From Lentisphaeria bacterium (GTDB lineage Bacteria > Verrucomicrobiota > Lentisphaeria > Victivallales > Victivallaceae), in contig JABLYX010000012.1 in NCBI GenBank assembly GCA_018265615.1, forward strand, positions 41,944 to 105,943: DNA of 64,000 nt, given 5' to 3'. Positions 15,457 through 24,264 of the stretch are shown here, one piece after another; the stretch's first letter is position 1, and each line of letters begins with the position of its first letter. Both the position numbers and the translations under genes were made by a program. A model generated the notes under the pieces. It was not told the origin of the DNA and made no database searches. It saw only the letters and a list, made by a program, of their open reading frames with translations.

Positions 15457-16527
15457 ATGTTCGGCGGCGTTTACAACGGCAGGCGGGTTCTCGTGACCGG
15501 GCACTCCGGCTTCAAAGGAAGCTGGCTCGTCGAATGGCTGCTCCGGCTCGGAGCGGAGGTCCGCGGCTTTGCGCTGCCGCCCGACACGGAGCCGGCCCAT
15601 TTCCTGCTGCTGTCCCCGGAAATCCGCTCCGAATGGTGCGATATCCGCGACGGCGGAAACGTTGCACGGGCCGTCCGTGAATTCCGCCCGGAAATCGTCT
15701 TCCACCTCGCCGCGCAGCCGTTGGTCCGACGCTCATACGCCGAACCGGCCGACACGTTTTCCGCCAATATCGCCGGGACCGTGAATCTGCTCGAAGCCCT
15801 GCGTACCGCAGATGAACTCCGGGCAATCGTGGTCGTCACCAGCGACAAGTGCTACCGCAACGACGAATCTCCGCGCGGGCACTGCGAAGACGATCCGCTC
15901 GACGGCTACGATCCTTACAGCGCCTCGAAGGCGTGCCAGGAGATCGTCGCCGCGAGCTACCGCGACAGCTTTTTCACCGGCCGCGGAATCCTGCTCGGGA
16001 CCGCCCGCGCCGGCAATGTGATCGGCGGCGGGGACTGGGCCGCCGACCGGCTGGTTCCGGACCTCGTCCGGGCGGCCGCCGCCGGAAAAATCGAACCGCT
16101 GCGCTCCCCGGACGCGGTGCGGCCGTGGCAGCATGTGCTCGAACCGCTCGGCGGCTATCTGCTGCTCGGGCAGCGGCTGTATGAGGGGGACAGGCGGACG
16201 GCTTCCGGCTGGAACTTCGGCCCCGCACCGGCAGATGCGCTGACAGTCGGAGAAGTCGCGGCCCGGCTGAAGAGCTTCTGGCCGCAGGTCGGCTTCCGGT
16301 TCGCGCCGCAGGCAGACGCGCCGCACGAGACAAAGCTGCTGCAGCTCGACTGCTCGAAAGCGGAGCGTGAACTTGCCTGGCACGGCGTCTGGAGCGCCGG
16401 GGAGGCGATCCGCCGGACGGCCGAATGGTACCGTGATTTTTACTGCAGGGGACAGATCAACACGGCGGCGGATATCGACGCCTATCTCGCCTCCGCCGCC
16501 GAAAGGGGACTTTCATGGATCAACTGA
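15457..16527 (+). CDS. rfbG: CDP-glucose 4,6-dehydratase
   Basis: 356 residues. It converts CDP-glucose to CDP-4-keto-6-deoxyglucose using bound NAD. It is an extended SDR enzyme with VLVTGHSGFKGSWL for NAD binding (GxxGFKG is the RfbG variant), LAAQPLVRRSYAEP, VVVTSDKCYRN, and catalytic YDPYSASK (Tyr-x3-Lys). NVIGGGDWAADRLVPDLVRA and PWQHVLEPLGGYL are typical of this enzyme. It overlaps rfbH by 13 bases, indicating translational coupling. Confidence 0.93.
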   Translation: MFGGVYNGRRVLVTGHSGFKGSWLVEWLLRLGAEVRGFALPPDTEPAHFLLLSPEIRSEWCDIRDGGNVARAVREFRPEIVFHLAAQPLVRRSYAEPADTFSANIAGTVNLLEALRTADELRAIVVVTSDKCYRNDESPRGHCEDDPLDGYDPYSASKACQEIVAASYRDSFFTGRGILLGTARAGNVIGGGDWAADRLVPDLVRAAAAGKIEPLRSPDAVRPWQHVLEPLGGYLLLGQRLYEGDRRTASGWNFGPAPADALTVGEVAARLKSFWPQVGFRFAPQADAPHETKLLQLDCSKAERELAWHGVWSAGEAIRRTAEWYRDFYCRGQINTAADIDAYLASAAERGLSWIN

Positions 16528-17846
16528 AACTGCGCGAAGAGATCCTCGCGCTGGTCGGATCGTACTGCGACGCCAAGCCGGAGGAGCCCGCGTTCATTCC
16601 GGGCGAGAGCCGCGTGAACTACGCGGGGCGCGTCTACGGCCGCGGGGAAGTTACGAACCTCGTCGACGCCGCACTCGAATTCTGGCTCACGGCGGGACGC
16701 TACACGCGGGAGTTCGAAACGAAGCTCGCGGAGTATCTCGGGCTGCGCACCGCGCTTTTCGTGAATTCCGGCTCCTCCGCAAACCTGCTCGCTTTCATGA
16801 CGCTGACCTCTCCGCTGCTCGGCGGGAGGCGGATCCGGCGCGGCGACGAAGTCATCACGGTCGCGGCGGGATTCCCGACCACGGTCGCGCCGGTCCTGCA
16901 ATACGGCGCCGTCCCGGTCTTCGTCGACGTGGAGCTGAAGACCGCCAACGTCGACAGCTCCCGGCTCGAAGCGGCCCTCTCACCGCGGACCAGGGCGGTC
17001 ATGCTCGCGCACACGCTCGGCAACCCGTTCCGGATCGACGCGGTCAAGGCGTTCTGCGACAGGCACGGCCTCTGGCTCATCGAGGACAACTGCGACGCCC
17101 TCGGTTCGGAATACCGCGGCAGGCTCACCGGCACATGGGGGGATATCGGGACCTCAAGCTTCTACCCGCCGCACCATATGACCACGGGCGAAGGCGGCGC
17201 GGTCTACACCGGCGACCCGCAGCTCGCAAAAATCGCGCTGTCGATGCGCGACTGGGGGCGCGACTGCTCCTGCGGTTCCGGCGAAGACAACCGCTGCGGC
17301 AGCCGCTTCACGCGGCAATTCGGGACACTTCCGCCGGGCTACGACCACAAGTACGTCTACAGCCACTTCGGCTACAACCTGAAGGCGACCGACCTGCAGG
17401 CGGCAATCGGCTGCGCCCAACTCGGCAGGCTGCCGGAATTCACGCGCCGCCGCCGGGAAAATTACGGGTATCTGCGCGACCGCCTGAGCGGGCTCCCTGA
17501 GCTTTCGGTTTTCGAGAGGGAGCCGGAGTCGGATCCGTCGTGGTTCGGCTTTCTCATCACGCTGACGGACCGGGCGGACTTCACGCGCAATGAACTGGTG
17601 AACCACCTCGAGAAGCGGCAGATCCAGACCAGGAACCTGTTCGCGGGGAACCTCACGCGTCATCCCTGCTTCGAATCCCTCGAGGAGGGCGTCGATTACC
17701 GCGTCGCCGGAGAGCTCACGAATACCGACAAAATCATGAATGACGCGTTCTGGATCGGCCTCTACCCCGGCATGACAACGGAAAAACTCGATTACATGAG
17801 CTCCGCAATCCGGGAGTTCGTCGAAAACAAGGCCGCCCGCCGGTGA
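16515..17846 (+). CDS. rfbH: CDP-4-keto-6-deoxyglucose-3-dehydrase (E1)
   Basis: 443 residues. This PMP-dependent, iron-sulfur enzyme removes the 3-hydroxyl of CDP-4-keto-6-deoxyglucose. The usual PLP lysine is replaced by histidine in PPHHMTTGEGG (His221), the hallmark of this dehydrase. The four cluster cysteines known from the Yersinia enzyme are all present at matching positions: Cys193 (EDNCDALG), Cys251 and Cys253 (RDCSCGSG) and Cys261 (DNRCGS). A neighbouring Cys often seen between the last two is Glu here. The reductase partner (E3, DdhD type) needed for turnover is not in this window. Confidence 0.94.
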   Translation: MDQLKLREEILALVGSYCDAKPEEPAFIPGESRVNYAGRVYGRGEVTNLVDAALEFWLTAGRYTREFETKLAEYLGLRTALFVNSGSSANLLAFMTLTSPLLGGRRIRRGDEVITVAAGFPTTVAPVLQYGAVPVFVDVELKTANVDSSRLEAALSPRTRAVMLAHTLGNPFRIDAVKAFCDRHGLWLIEDNCDALGSEYRGRLTGTWGDIGTSSFYPPHHMTTGEGGAVYTGDPQLAKIALSMRDWGRDCSCGSGEDNRCGSRFTRQFGTLPPGYDHKYVYSHFGYNLKATDLQAAIGCAQLGRLPEFTRRRRENYGYLRDRLSGLPELSVFEREPESDPSWFGFLITLTDRADFTRNELVNHLEKRQIQTRNLFAGNLTRHPCFESLEEGVDYRVAGELTNTDKIMNDAFWIGLYPGMTTEKLDYMSSAIREFVENKAARR

Positions 17847-17874
17847 ATAATTCCTCGTTTGATTGCCGGAAAAC

Positions 17875-17903
17875 TTGATTTTTCCCTCCCCGGCGGATAT
17901 TGT
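17875..17903 (+). promoter_or_regulatory. Predicted promoter before the NeuB-like gene
   Basis: TTGATT (17875-17880), 17 bases, TATTGT (17898-17903); it could add transcription for the second half of the sugar island. Confidence 0.4.
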
Positions 17904-17943
17904 AGAACGGAAACGTTATTATTACAAAGCCATTCCGAAAAAT

Positions 17944-18789
17944 ATGGACGGCAATCATATGGGCAACAATATCTTTATCTCCGCCGAAATCGGGATCAAC
18001 CACAACGGCGACCTCAATGTCGCCAGGCGGCTGATCGACGCGGCGGTGCTCGCCGGCTGCAACGCCGTGAAGTTCCAGAAACGGACGATCGACAGGGTTT
18101 ACACCCCGGAATTCCTCGCGAGCCCCCGCCAGAGTCCCTGGGGAACCACCCAGCGCGACCAGAAAGAGGGGCTGGAATTCAATAAGAAGGAGTACGACGA
18201 GATCGACGACTACTGCCGCCGGCAGAGCATCGAGTGGTTCGCCTCGGCCTGGGACGTCGACGCGCAGAAATTCCTGCGGCAGTACAACCTGAAATACAAC
18301 AAGGTCGCCTCTCCCGTGCTCACGAACCTTCCGCTGCTCGAAGCGGTCGCCGAAGAAAAACGCTACACCTTCATCGCGACCGGCATGAGCACCTGGGAGG
18401 AGATCGACAACGCGGTGGCGGTCTTCCGCAGGCACGACTGCCCGTTCGAGCTGCTGCATTGCGTTTCGATCTACCCGATGCAGCCGGAAGAGGCGAATCT
18501 GCTGCTGATCCCTGAGCTTCGGAAGCGCTACGGCTGCCCGGTCGGCTATTCGAGCCACGAAATCGGCAACATCGCGACGCTCGGAGCGGTAGCGCTCGGA
18601 GCATGCTCAGTGGAACGCCATTTCACGCTGGACCGCACGATGTACGGCTCCGACCAGGCCTCGTCGGTCGAACCGGCGGAGCTCATCGAATTCGTCCGCG
18701 ACATCCGCCACATGGCCGCGGCGCGCGGAACCGGCGAGCGCGAGCTCTCCGACAAGGAGATGGCGGTCCGGAAAAAGATGCGGGGCTGA
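17944..18789 (+). CDS. NeuB-like (sialic acid synthase family) protein lacking the SAF domain
   Basis: 281 residues. NeuB enzymes condense PEP with a hexose derivative to make nonulosonic acids. The barrel signatures are clear: ISAEIGINHNGDLN, AVKFQKRT, FASAWDVDA, KVASPVLTNLPLL, IATGMSTWEEID, LLHCVSIYPMQPEEANL, VGYSSHE and SVERHFTLDRTMYGSDQ. True NeuB/PseI proteins are about 340 residues because of a C-terminal antifreeze-like SAF domain that completes the active site; here the protein stops just after the barrel. Start could be ATG 17944 or 17959. It is followed 5 bases later by a TPP enzyme and then a KdsC-like phosphatase. The product is probably not a standard sialic acid. Confidence 0.8.
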   Translation: MDGNHMGNNIFISAEIGINHNGDLNVARRLIDAAVLAGCNAVKFQKRTIDRVYTPEFLASPRQSPWGTTQRDQKEGLEFNKKEYDEIDDYCRRQSIEWFASAWDVDAQKFLRQYNLKYNKVASPVLTNLPLLEAVAEEKRYTFIATGMSTWEEIDNAVAVFRRHDCPFELLHCVSIYPMQPEEANLLLIPELRKRYGCPVGYSSHEIGNIATLGAVALGACSVERHFTLDRTMYGSDQASSVEPAELIEFVRDIRHMAAARGTGERELSDKEMAVRKKMRG

Positions 18790-18794
18790 ACACC

Positions 18795-20582
18795 ATGATG
18801 AAGCTCTCCGACTATGTGATGGATTTCCTCGCCGCGCACGGCGTCACGAACGTCTTCATGCTGCCCGGCGGCGGCGCGATGCACCTCGACGATTCGCTCG
18901 GCCGGCATAACACACTGAAATACACCTGCTTTCTGCATGAGCAGGCGCTCGCGGTCGCCGTCGAAGCGTGGGGGCAGCATACGAACCGTCCCGGAGCCGG
19001 GCTCGTGACCTCGGGCCCCGGCAGCACGAATGCAATCACCGCCGTCGCCGCCGGATTCATCGACTCGACGCCGATGTTCATGCTTTCGGGGCAGGCGAAG
19101 CGTTCCGACCTCAAGGGGACGACCGGCGTCCGGCAGATGGGTTCGCAGGAGGTGGATATCGTCTCGATGGTCTCCTGCATCACCAAATACGCCGTCACCG
19201 TGATGGTTCCGGAGGAGATCCGCTATCATCTTGAACGCGCCTGGCACGAAGCGACGACCGGGCGCATGGGGCCGGTCTGGCTCGATATTCCGCTCGATGT
19301 ACAGGGCTCCATGATCGACGAAACCGCATTGAAAGGCTTCACACCGCCGGCAGAGGCCGTTCCGGAGCTGCCGATGGCGCAGATCGCAGCCATGCTGAAG
19401 GCCGCAAAGCGCCCACTGCTGCTGATCGGCAACGGAACGAAGCTCGCGGGCGTCGCGGAGCGTCTCGTCGCGTGGGCGGAGAAAAACCATGTCCCGATGC
19501 TGACGAGCTGGAAGACCATCGATCTGCTGCCGACGGAGCATCCGCTCAGCTTCGGCTGTCCCGGAATCATGGGAACGCGCACAGCGAACTTCATCGTACA
19601 GAATGCGGATCTGCTGCTCGTAACCGGCAGCCGGCTCGACCCGAGCCTGACCGCGTTCAACAGCGCGGATTTCGGCCGCAACGCGAAGAAGATCATGGTG
19701 GACATCGACGAGGCGGAGATCCGGAAGATCAGGGGAATCGACCTGCCGGTCGTTTCCGGTGCGAAACATTTCGTCGAGGCGCTTGAGGCGGAAACCCCCG
19801 CACTTGCCGAACAGCGGGAGTGGCTCGCCTACTGCCGCGGCCTGAAAGAGAAATACCCGGTCGTCCGGCCGGAGTACGCAGAGCAGGCGGACGGAGTGAA
19901 CCTCTACAGCTTCACGGACGAGCTCTTCCGCCACCTGGAACCGGGTGAAGTGATCGTGCCGGAGAGCTCCGGCGCGGCCGGAGAAGTCACCTATCAGGCG
20001 ATGATCGTGAAAAAGGGCCAGAAGATCAAGAACGCCGCGGGGCTCGGCTCGATGGGCTTCGGGCTGCCCTACTCGATCGGCGCCTGCCTCGCGCACGGCG
20101 GCCGCCGGACGGTGCTCATCAACGGCGACGGCGCCTTCCAGATGAACATTCAGGAGCTCGAAACCGTCCGGCGGCTGAAGCTGCCGGTCAAGATGTTCAT
20201 CTGGGACAACAGCGGCTACGGCAGCATCATGAATACGCAGCGCAATATGTTCGGCGGCTTCTACGTCGGCTCGGAGCCGGAGAGCGGCCTCACCCTGCCC
20301 GATGTGACGAAGCAGGCGCACGCCTACGGGATCCGCACCGTTGAAATCGGTTCCAACGCGGGGCTTGCCGCCGGAATCGCCGAAACGCTGGGCGGAGACG
20401 ACCCGGTGATCTGCCGGGTGCGGATCACTCCGTCGCATACGACCGCCCCGAAGGTGCAGGCGCAGAAGCTGCCGGACGGCGGAATGGTATCGAAACCGCT
20501 CGAAGACATGTGGCCGTATCTCCCGGCGGAGGAGATCGCGGCGAACATGATTGCGGAAGCGCAGAGCAGGGGAGCGGAATGA
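18795..20582 (+). CDS. TPP-dependent enzyme, acetolactate-synthase-like
   Basis: 595 residues with the full thiamine-diphosphate fold. The activating Glu49 is in FLHEQALAVAVE; GPGSTNAITAVAAGFIDSTP is typical of the acetohydroxyacid synthase family; the TPP/Mg motif runs from GDGAFQMN (Asp445) to Asn472 in WDNSGYG. It is not in an ilv operon but between a NeuB-like gene and a KdsC-like gene, overlapping the latter by ATGA. In sugar clusters, enzymes of this family (for example YerE and AviX12) add a two-carbon unit from pyruvate to nucleotide-keto sugars, making branched sugars. That role is inferred here; a decarboxylase role on an unknown keto acid is also possible. Confidence 0.82.
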   Translation: MMKLSDYVMDFLAAHGVTNVFMLPGGGAMHLDDSLGRHNTLKYTCFLHEQALAVAVEAWGQHTNRPGAGLVTSGPGSTNAITAVAAGFIDSTPMFMLSGQAKRSDLKGTTGVRQMGSQEVDIVSMVSCITKYAVTVMVPEEIRYHLERAWHEATTGRMGPVWLDIPLDVQGSMIDETALKGFTPPAEAVPELPMAQIAAMLKAAKRPLLLIGNGTKLAGVAERLVAWAEKNHVPMLTSWKTIDLLPTEHPLSFGCPGIMGTRTANFIVQNADLLLVTGSRLDPSLTAFNSADFGRNAKKIMVDIDEAEIRKIRGIDLPVVSGAKHFVEALEAETPALAEQREWLAYCRGLKEKYPVVRPEYAEQADGVNLYSFTDELFRHLEPGEVIVPESSGAAGEVTYQAMIVKKGQKIKNAAGLGSMGFGLPYSIGACLAHGGRRTVLINGDGAFQMNIQELETVRRLKLPVKMFIWDNSGYGSIMNTQRNMFGGFYVGSEPESGLTLPDVTKQAHAYGIRTVEIGSNAGLAAGIAETLGGDDPVICRVRITPSHTTAPKVQAQKLPDGGMVSKPLEDMWPYLPAEEIAANMIAEAQSRGAE

Positions 20583-21040
20583 TCAGACTGGTATTGCTGG
20601 ACATCGACGGGGTGCTGACCGACGGCCGGGTGACGGTCGATTCGCGCGGGAACGAGTACAAAACGATCGACTTCAAGGACATCGACGCGGTGTTCGAGAT
20701 GAAGCGGCGCAAGCTGAAAGTCGGGCTGATCACGGGGGAAGCGACGCCGATCACGCTTTACTTCCGCGACCGCTTCAAGCCGGACTTCTTCTATAACGGC
20801 TGCAAAAACAAGCCGGAGGCGCTGAAGGAAATTCTCGATCAGACCGGAATTTCCGCCGATGAAACCTGCTATGTCGGAGACGGAAAATACGACATCCCCG
20901 TAATGAAGCTCGTAAAATACTCCGCCTGCCCGTCGAATGCGATCCCGGAAGTGAAGGAGGTCGCCACCATGCAGCTGAAAGCGCGCGGCGGCGAAGGCAG
21001 CATCTGGGAGCTGCTTGAGCGGATTTCGTGCATGGACTGA
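20579..21040 (+). CDS. KdsC-like HAD-family phosphatase
   Basis: 153 residues. The HAD landmarks are DIDGVLTDGRV (nucleophile Asp), VGLITGE (motif II-like Thr), then a Lys (NKPEALKEIL) and GDGKYDIPVM (motif IV acidic residues). This is the KdsC/KDO-8-phosphate phosphatase subgroup, which lacks a cap and works as a tetramer. In nonulosonate and KDO pathways this enzyme removes phosphate after the NeuB or KdsA step, which matches its place behind the NeuB-like gene. Its ATG overlaps the TPP gene stop. Confidence 0.85.
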   Translation: MIRLVLLDIDGVLTDGRVTVDSRGNEYKTIDFKDIDAVFEMKRRKLKVGLITGEATPITLYFRDRFKPDFFYNGCKNKPEALKEILDQTGISADETCYVGDGKYDIPVMKLVKYSACPSNAIPEVKEVATMQLKARGGEGSIWELLERISCMD

Positions 21041-21114
21041 TTTGCGAATATACATGAAACAGAATATGCGGAAGGGCGGACCGTTCCGCGACATATAAGG
21101 ATAGGACACACTTC

Positions 21115-22215
21115 ATGCGGATTCCAACTTTGCATATTCCGCCATATGATTTTTCCCGCGGGGTGGTTATTTATGGCGCAGGAAAAACCGGCCGATTTGT
21201 TCTGGCTCAATGCAGAGCGGCGGGAATTCCCGTTACGGCCATACTGGACCGCCATGGAAATGGGACGGAAGATGGAGTACCGTTCCACCGTTTTCCGGAA
21301 TTTCCCTCGGAGCTTTGCAGATTTCCAATCGTTCTGGCGGTGCATGATCAGGTGCTTGATGCATGGGGGGATCTCTCCGGCACAGGGTTTGAATCCATCT
21401 GTACAATGAGTGGTTTCTATCTGATACTGGAAAACCGTTTTCATCATTCCCTTCCGCCGTATGCCTGCCTGGGCAGCAGTACGACAATGGATCAGAACCA
21501 GGAGGAGATATCTGCGGCATATGAACTACTGGAGGATGATATCTCCAGGCGGAACTTTCAGAGCCAATTGCAGTACAGGCGCAACGGCAACATCAGATAT
21601 ATCCAGCCCCCCGATCCCGGGCTCCAGTATTATCCGTTCAATCGGCCCTTTCAACTCCCGCGCCCGGTCAACTTCGTTGATTGCGGAGCTTTCACGGGAG
21701 ACACGCTGAACGAACTGATGACGGAGCTGACTTTCGAGTCGATTACGGCGTTCGAACCGGATCCTGAAGCATTCAAAAAGCTCCGGCGATTCATCGCTGC
21801 AAAAACTCTCTCCGATCGAATTCTGACCTTACAAAGCGGAGTGGGCGAACACAACAAGGTGCTGACTTTCTGTCCCTCCGGCGGCGAGGGGGCCGCCTTT
21901 GGCCCGGGGACACTCCGAATCCCTGTATTTTCATTAGATTCCCTGCTTTGCAATTATCGGGTTGATTTCATCAAAATGGATATAGAGGGCGATGAAGCTC
22001 CGGCACTGAGGGGGGCAGCGGAACTGATTCGCCGCGAAGGCCCCCTGTTAGCAATTTCTGTTTACCATAAACCGGAAGACCTTTGGAAATTGCCACTCCT
22101 GATAAAGCATCTCCATCCCACCAGCCATCTGTTTTTAAGAACGCATCGCGGCAGTTATCATGATACTGTATGCTATGCTGTTCCAAATCAATATTTGCGG
22201 AGCAATCAATTGTGA
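21115..22215 (+). CDS. FkbM-family methyltransferase with N-terminal Rossmann-like domain
   Basis: 366 residues in two parts. Residues 1-110 contain VVIYGAGKTGRFVLAQCRAA, a dinucleotide-binding-like fold. Residues 180-330 are an FkbM-type SAM methyltransferase (FVDCGAFTGDTLNEL, ITAFEPDPEAFKKLR, VDFIKMDIEGDEAPALRGAAEL). FkbM enzymes often methylate hydroxyls on surface or antibiotic sugars. The gene is visibly more AT-rich than its neighbours, hinting at separate origin. RBS is AAGGATAGGA. A similar N-terminal domain appears in the radical SAM protein at 24254. Confidence 0.8.
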   Translation: MRIPTLHIPPYDFSRGVVIYGAGKTGRFVLAQCRAAGIPVTAILDRHGNGTEDGVPFHRFPEFPSELCRFPIVLAVHDQVLDAWGDLSGTGFESICTMSGFYLILENRFHHSLPPYACLGSSTTMDQNQEEISAAYELLEDDISRRNFQSQLQYRRNGNIRYIQPPDPGLQYYPFNRPFQLPRPVNFVDCGAFTGDTLNELMTELTFESITAFEPDPEAFKKLRRFIAAKTLSDRILTLQSGVGEHNKVLTFCPSGGEGAAFGPGTLRIPVFSLDSLLCNYRVDFIKMDIEGDEAPALRGAAELIRREGPLLAISVYHKPEDLWKLPLLIKHLHPTSHLFLRTHRGSYHDTVCYAVPNQYLRSNQL

Positions 22216-23189
22216 AGAACAACGGAAAAAAGAAAATCAGCATCTCCACCGGCTGCTATAACGAAGAGCGGAATCTGGAAGAGCTTTATTCCCGCATAAA
22301 GAGCGTTTTCAACCAGTTGCCGCAGTATGACTGGGAAATTATAATTGCAGACAATTGCTCGACGGACGGCAGCCGCGATATCCTTCGGAAACTCGCTGCT
22401 GAAGATAAAAGAGTTAAAGTTATTCTGAACTCTAATAACTTCGGCGCAATCCGTTCCGGCCATAACGCACTTCTGCAGGCAGCAGGGGATGCTGTGGTCA
22501 TCATGTGCTCCGACCTGCAGGATCCGCCGGAGATGATCCCGGCTTTTCTCAAACAATGGGAAGCGGGCAACAAGGTGGTTTGCGCCGTGAAAAGCAAGAC
22601 GCAGGAGGGGTTCGCCATGGCGACTGTGCGCCGGTTCTACTACTGGCTGCTCTCACGCTTCTCCGAAATCAAGCTGATCGATAATTTTTACGGTTTCGGG
22701 CTCTACGACCGGCAATTCATGGATGCATTGAAAAAATACCATGAGCCGAATCCCTATTTCCGCGGCCTCGTGTGTGAAATCGGTTTCAAGCGCGTGGAAG
22801 TTCCGTTCAATCAGGAGAAGCGCAAAGCGGGAAAAAGCACTTACAACCTCTTCTCCTACTATGATTTCGCGATGAACGGCTTTGTGAACCACACCAAACT
22901 GCCGCTGCGGCTGGCGGTATTCACCGGCTTCTTCCTTGCGGGGATCAGCCTGCTGATCGCGTTCGGCTACCTGGTCTACAAGCTTGTATTCTGGGACACG
23001 TTCTCCCTCGGGCTCGCACCGCTGGTGATCGGATTGTTTTTCTTCTCGGCGGTCCAGCTGATCTTCATCGGCATCATCGGCGAATACATCGGCGCCATCT
23101 GGACCCAGGTGAAAAACAAGCCGTTGGCAATCGAAGAGGAAAAGATCAACTTTGATACGCCGGACGACCGGGAGTCCCCCGATGCCTGA
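22212..23189 (+). CDS. Family 2 glycosyltransferase, GtrB/DPM1-like
   Basis: About 325 residues. The catalytic domain shows STGCYNEERNLEELY, IIIADNCSTDGSR (nucleotide-binding Asp), SDLQDPPEM (DXD-like motif) and GFGLYDRQF; the C-terminus has two membrane spans (about residues 236-262 and 271-296), as in GtrB and other polyprenyl-phosphate glycosyltransferases. It likely transfers a sugar from a nucleotide donor to an undecaprenyl-phosphate carrier at the inner membrane. The start is GTG 22212, overlapping the stop of the FkbM gene and behind GCGGAG; an alternative ATG at 22170 is further inside that gene. Confidence 0.82.
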   Translation: MKNNGKKKISISTGCYNEERNLEELYSRIKSVFNQLPQYDWEIIIADNCSTDGSRDILRKLAAEDKRVKVILNSNNFGAIRSGHNALLQAAGDAVVIMCSDLQDPPEMIPAFLKQWEAGNKVVCAVKSKTQEGFAMATVRRFYYWLLSRFSEIKLIDNFYGFGLYDRQFMDALKKYHEPNPYFRGLVCEIGFKRVEVPFNQEKRKAGKSTYNLFSYYDFAMNGFVNHTKLPLRLAVFTGFFLAGISLLIAFGYLVYKLVFWDTFSLGLAPLVIGLFFFSAVQLIFIGIIGEYIGAIWTQVKNKPLAIEEEKINFDTPDDRESPDA

Positions 23190-24264
23190 TCCAGCCACTC
23201 CACTGGTCAGCGTGGTGATTCCGCTCTGCAATGCGGAGCGTTTTCTGCCGCGCAGCCTTGATTCCGCCGCCCGGCAGACCCGGAAGGATATCGAAATTCT
23301 TCTGATTGACGATGGTTCGACCGATGGAAGCGGAGCATTATGCGACCGTTATTCGCGGGGAAACAACGTATTCCGGGTATTCCATACCGCGAACCGCGGT
23401 CCCTCCGCGGCCCGAAACACAGGAATCGAAGCCGCCCGCGGAAAGTTTCTTTTCTTCATGGATGCGGACGACACCATGGAAGCAGATACGCTCGAATCGC
23501 TCACTGCCGCGGCAGAGCAGAAGAAATGTGATCTCGCCATCGGTGATTTCAAGCTGATAAACGGTATGCATAATCTGCGGGAGCAAAATTTCTTCTTTCC
23601 CGCCAACCGGTACTTTTCACGACCGGAGCTCCTCGGGCAGATAACGGAATACCTGGCGACTCCGCGCGGTGCTTCGATCTTCACGAACGTCTGGGGCAAG
23701 CTGTACTGGCGCACCGTGATTCTAGAGCATGGAATCCGGTTCCGGGAAGAACTGCGGACCTGGGAAGACGTTGTATTCAACTTCGATTACCTGAAGTACG
23801 CTGACTCCATGTGCTACCTGCACCGGCAATTCTACCATTACGATATTCATCCGGAGCTGGCCTCAACCGGAACCAGTGTTTTCCGTTCTCCGCTCGGCTT
23901 CAGGCAGGTGCTGCAAAGCATCCGCTCGATTCTGGCGGATGAAGGCATGGCATCGGAGGAGATCGACAGCCGCTGCCGTCATGCAGCCGCTTATCTGGCG
24001 GTCAAAACCCTGATCGTCTGCGCCGTGCTCCGCGAACGGGGAAAATGCAGTGCCGACATCGACTCCGCTGCAATCGCCGGAGTCATTCGCAGCCTCACTG
24101 ACGACGCGGAAGTGCAGGCCGGCTTACGCGGCTATGTCCGTTCTCCCGGCGAAAGCGTGCTGCTGCCTCTTCTGATGCGGCGGAAATACTATAAGCTCAT
24201 CGGTCTCGCATGCCGATTCAAGGCCAGGCGGATTCTGCAAAAGGAGAAGAAAAATGAACGATGA
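23182..24264 (+). CDS. Family 2 glycosyltransferase
   Basis: About 360 residues. The GT-A fold is clear: VSVVIPLCNAERFLPRSLDSAARQ, IEILLIDDGSTDGS, GPSAARNTGIEAARG and FMDADD (DXD-like). WGKLYWR and TWEDVVFN are typical of EpsH/WcaA-type enzymes. It probably adds one residue to the surface polysaccharide; donor and acceptor are unknown. Start 23182 is preceded by GGGAG and overlaps the preceding gene by 8 bases; an upstream start at 23152 is less likely. Confidence 0.82.
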   Translation: MPDPATPLVSVVIPLCNAERFLPRSLDSAARQTRKDIEILLIDDGSTDGSGALCDRYSRGNNVFRVFHTANRGPSAARNTGIEAARGKFLFFMDADDTMEADTLESLTAAAEQKKCDLAIGDFKLINGMHNLREQNFFFPANRYFSRPELLGQITEYLATPRGASIFTNVWGKLYWRTVILEHGIRFREELRTWEDVVFNFDYLKYADSMCYLHRQFYHYDIHPELASTGTSVFRSPLGFRQVLQSIRSILADEGMASEEIDSRCRHAAAYLAVKTLIVCAVLRERGKCSADIDSAAIAGVIRSLTDDAEVQAGLRGYVRSPGESVLLPLLMRRKYYKLIGLACRFKARRILQKEKKNER

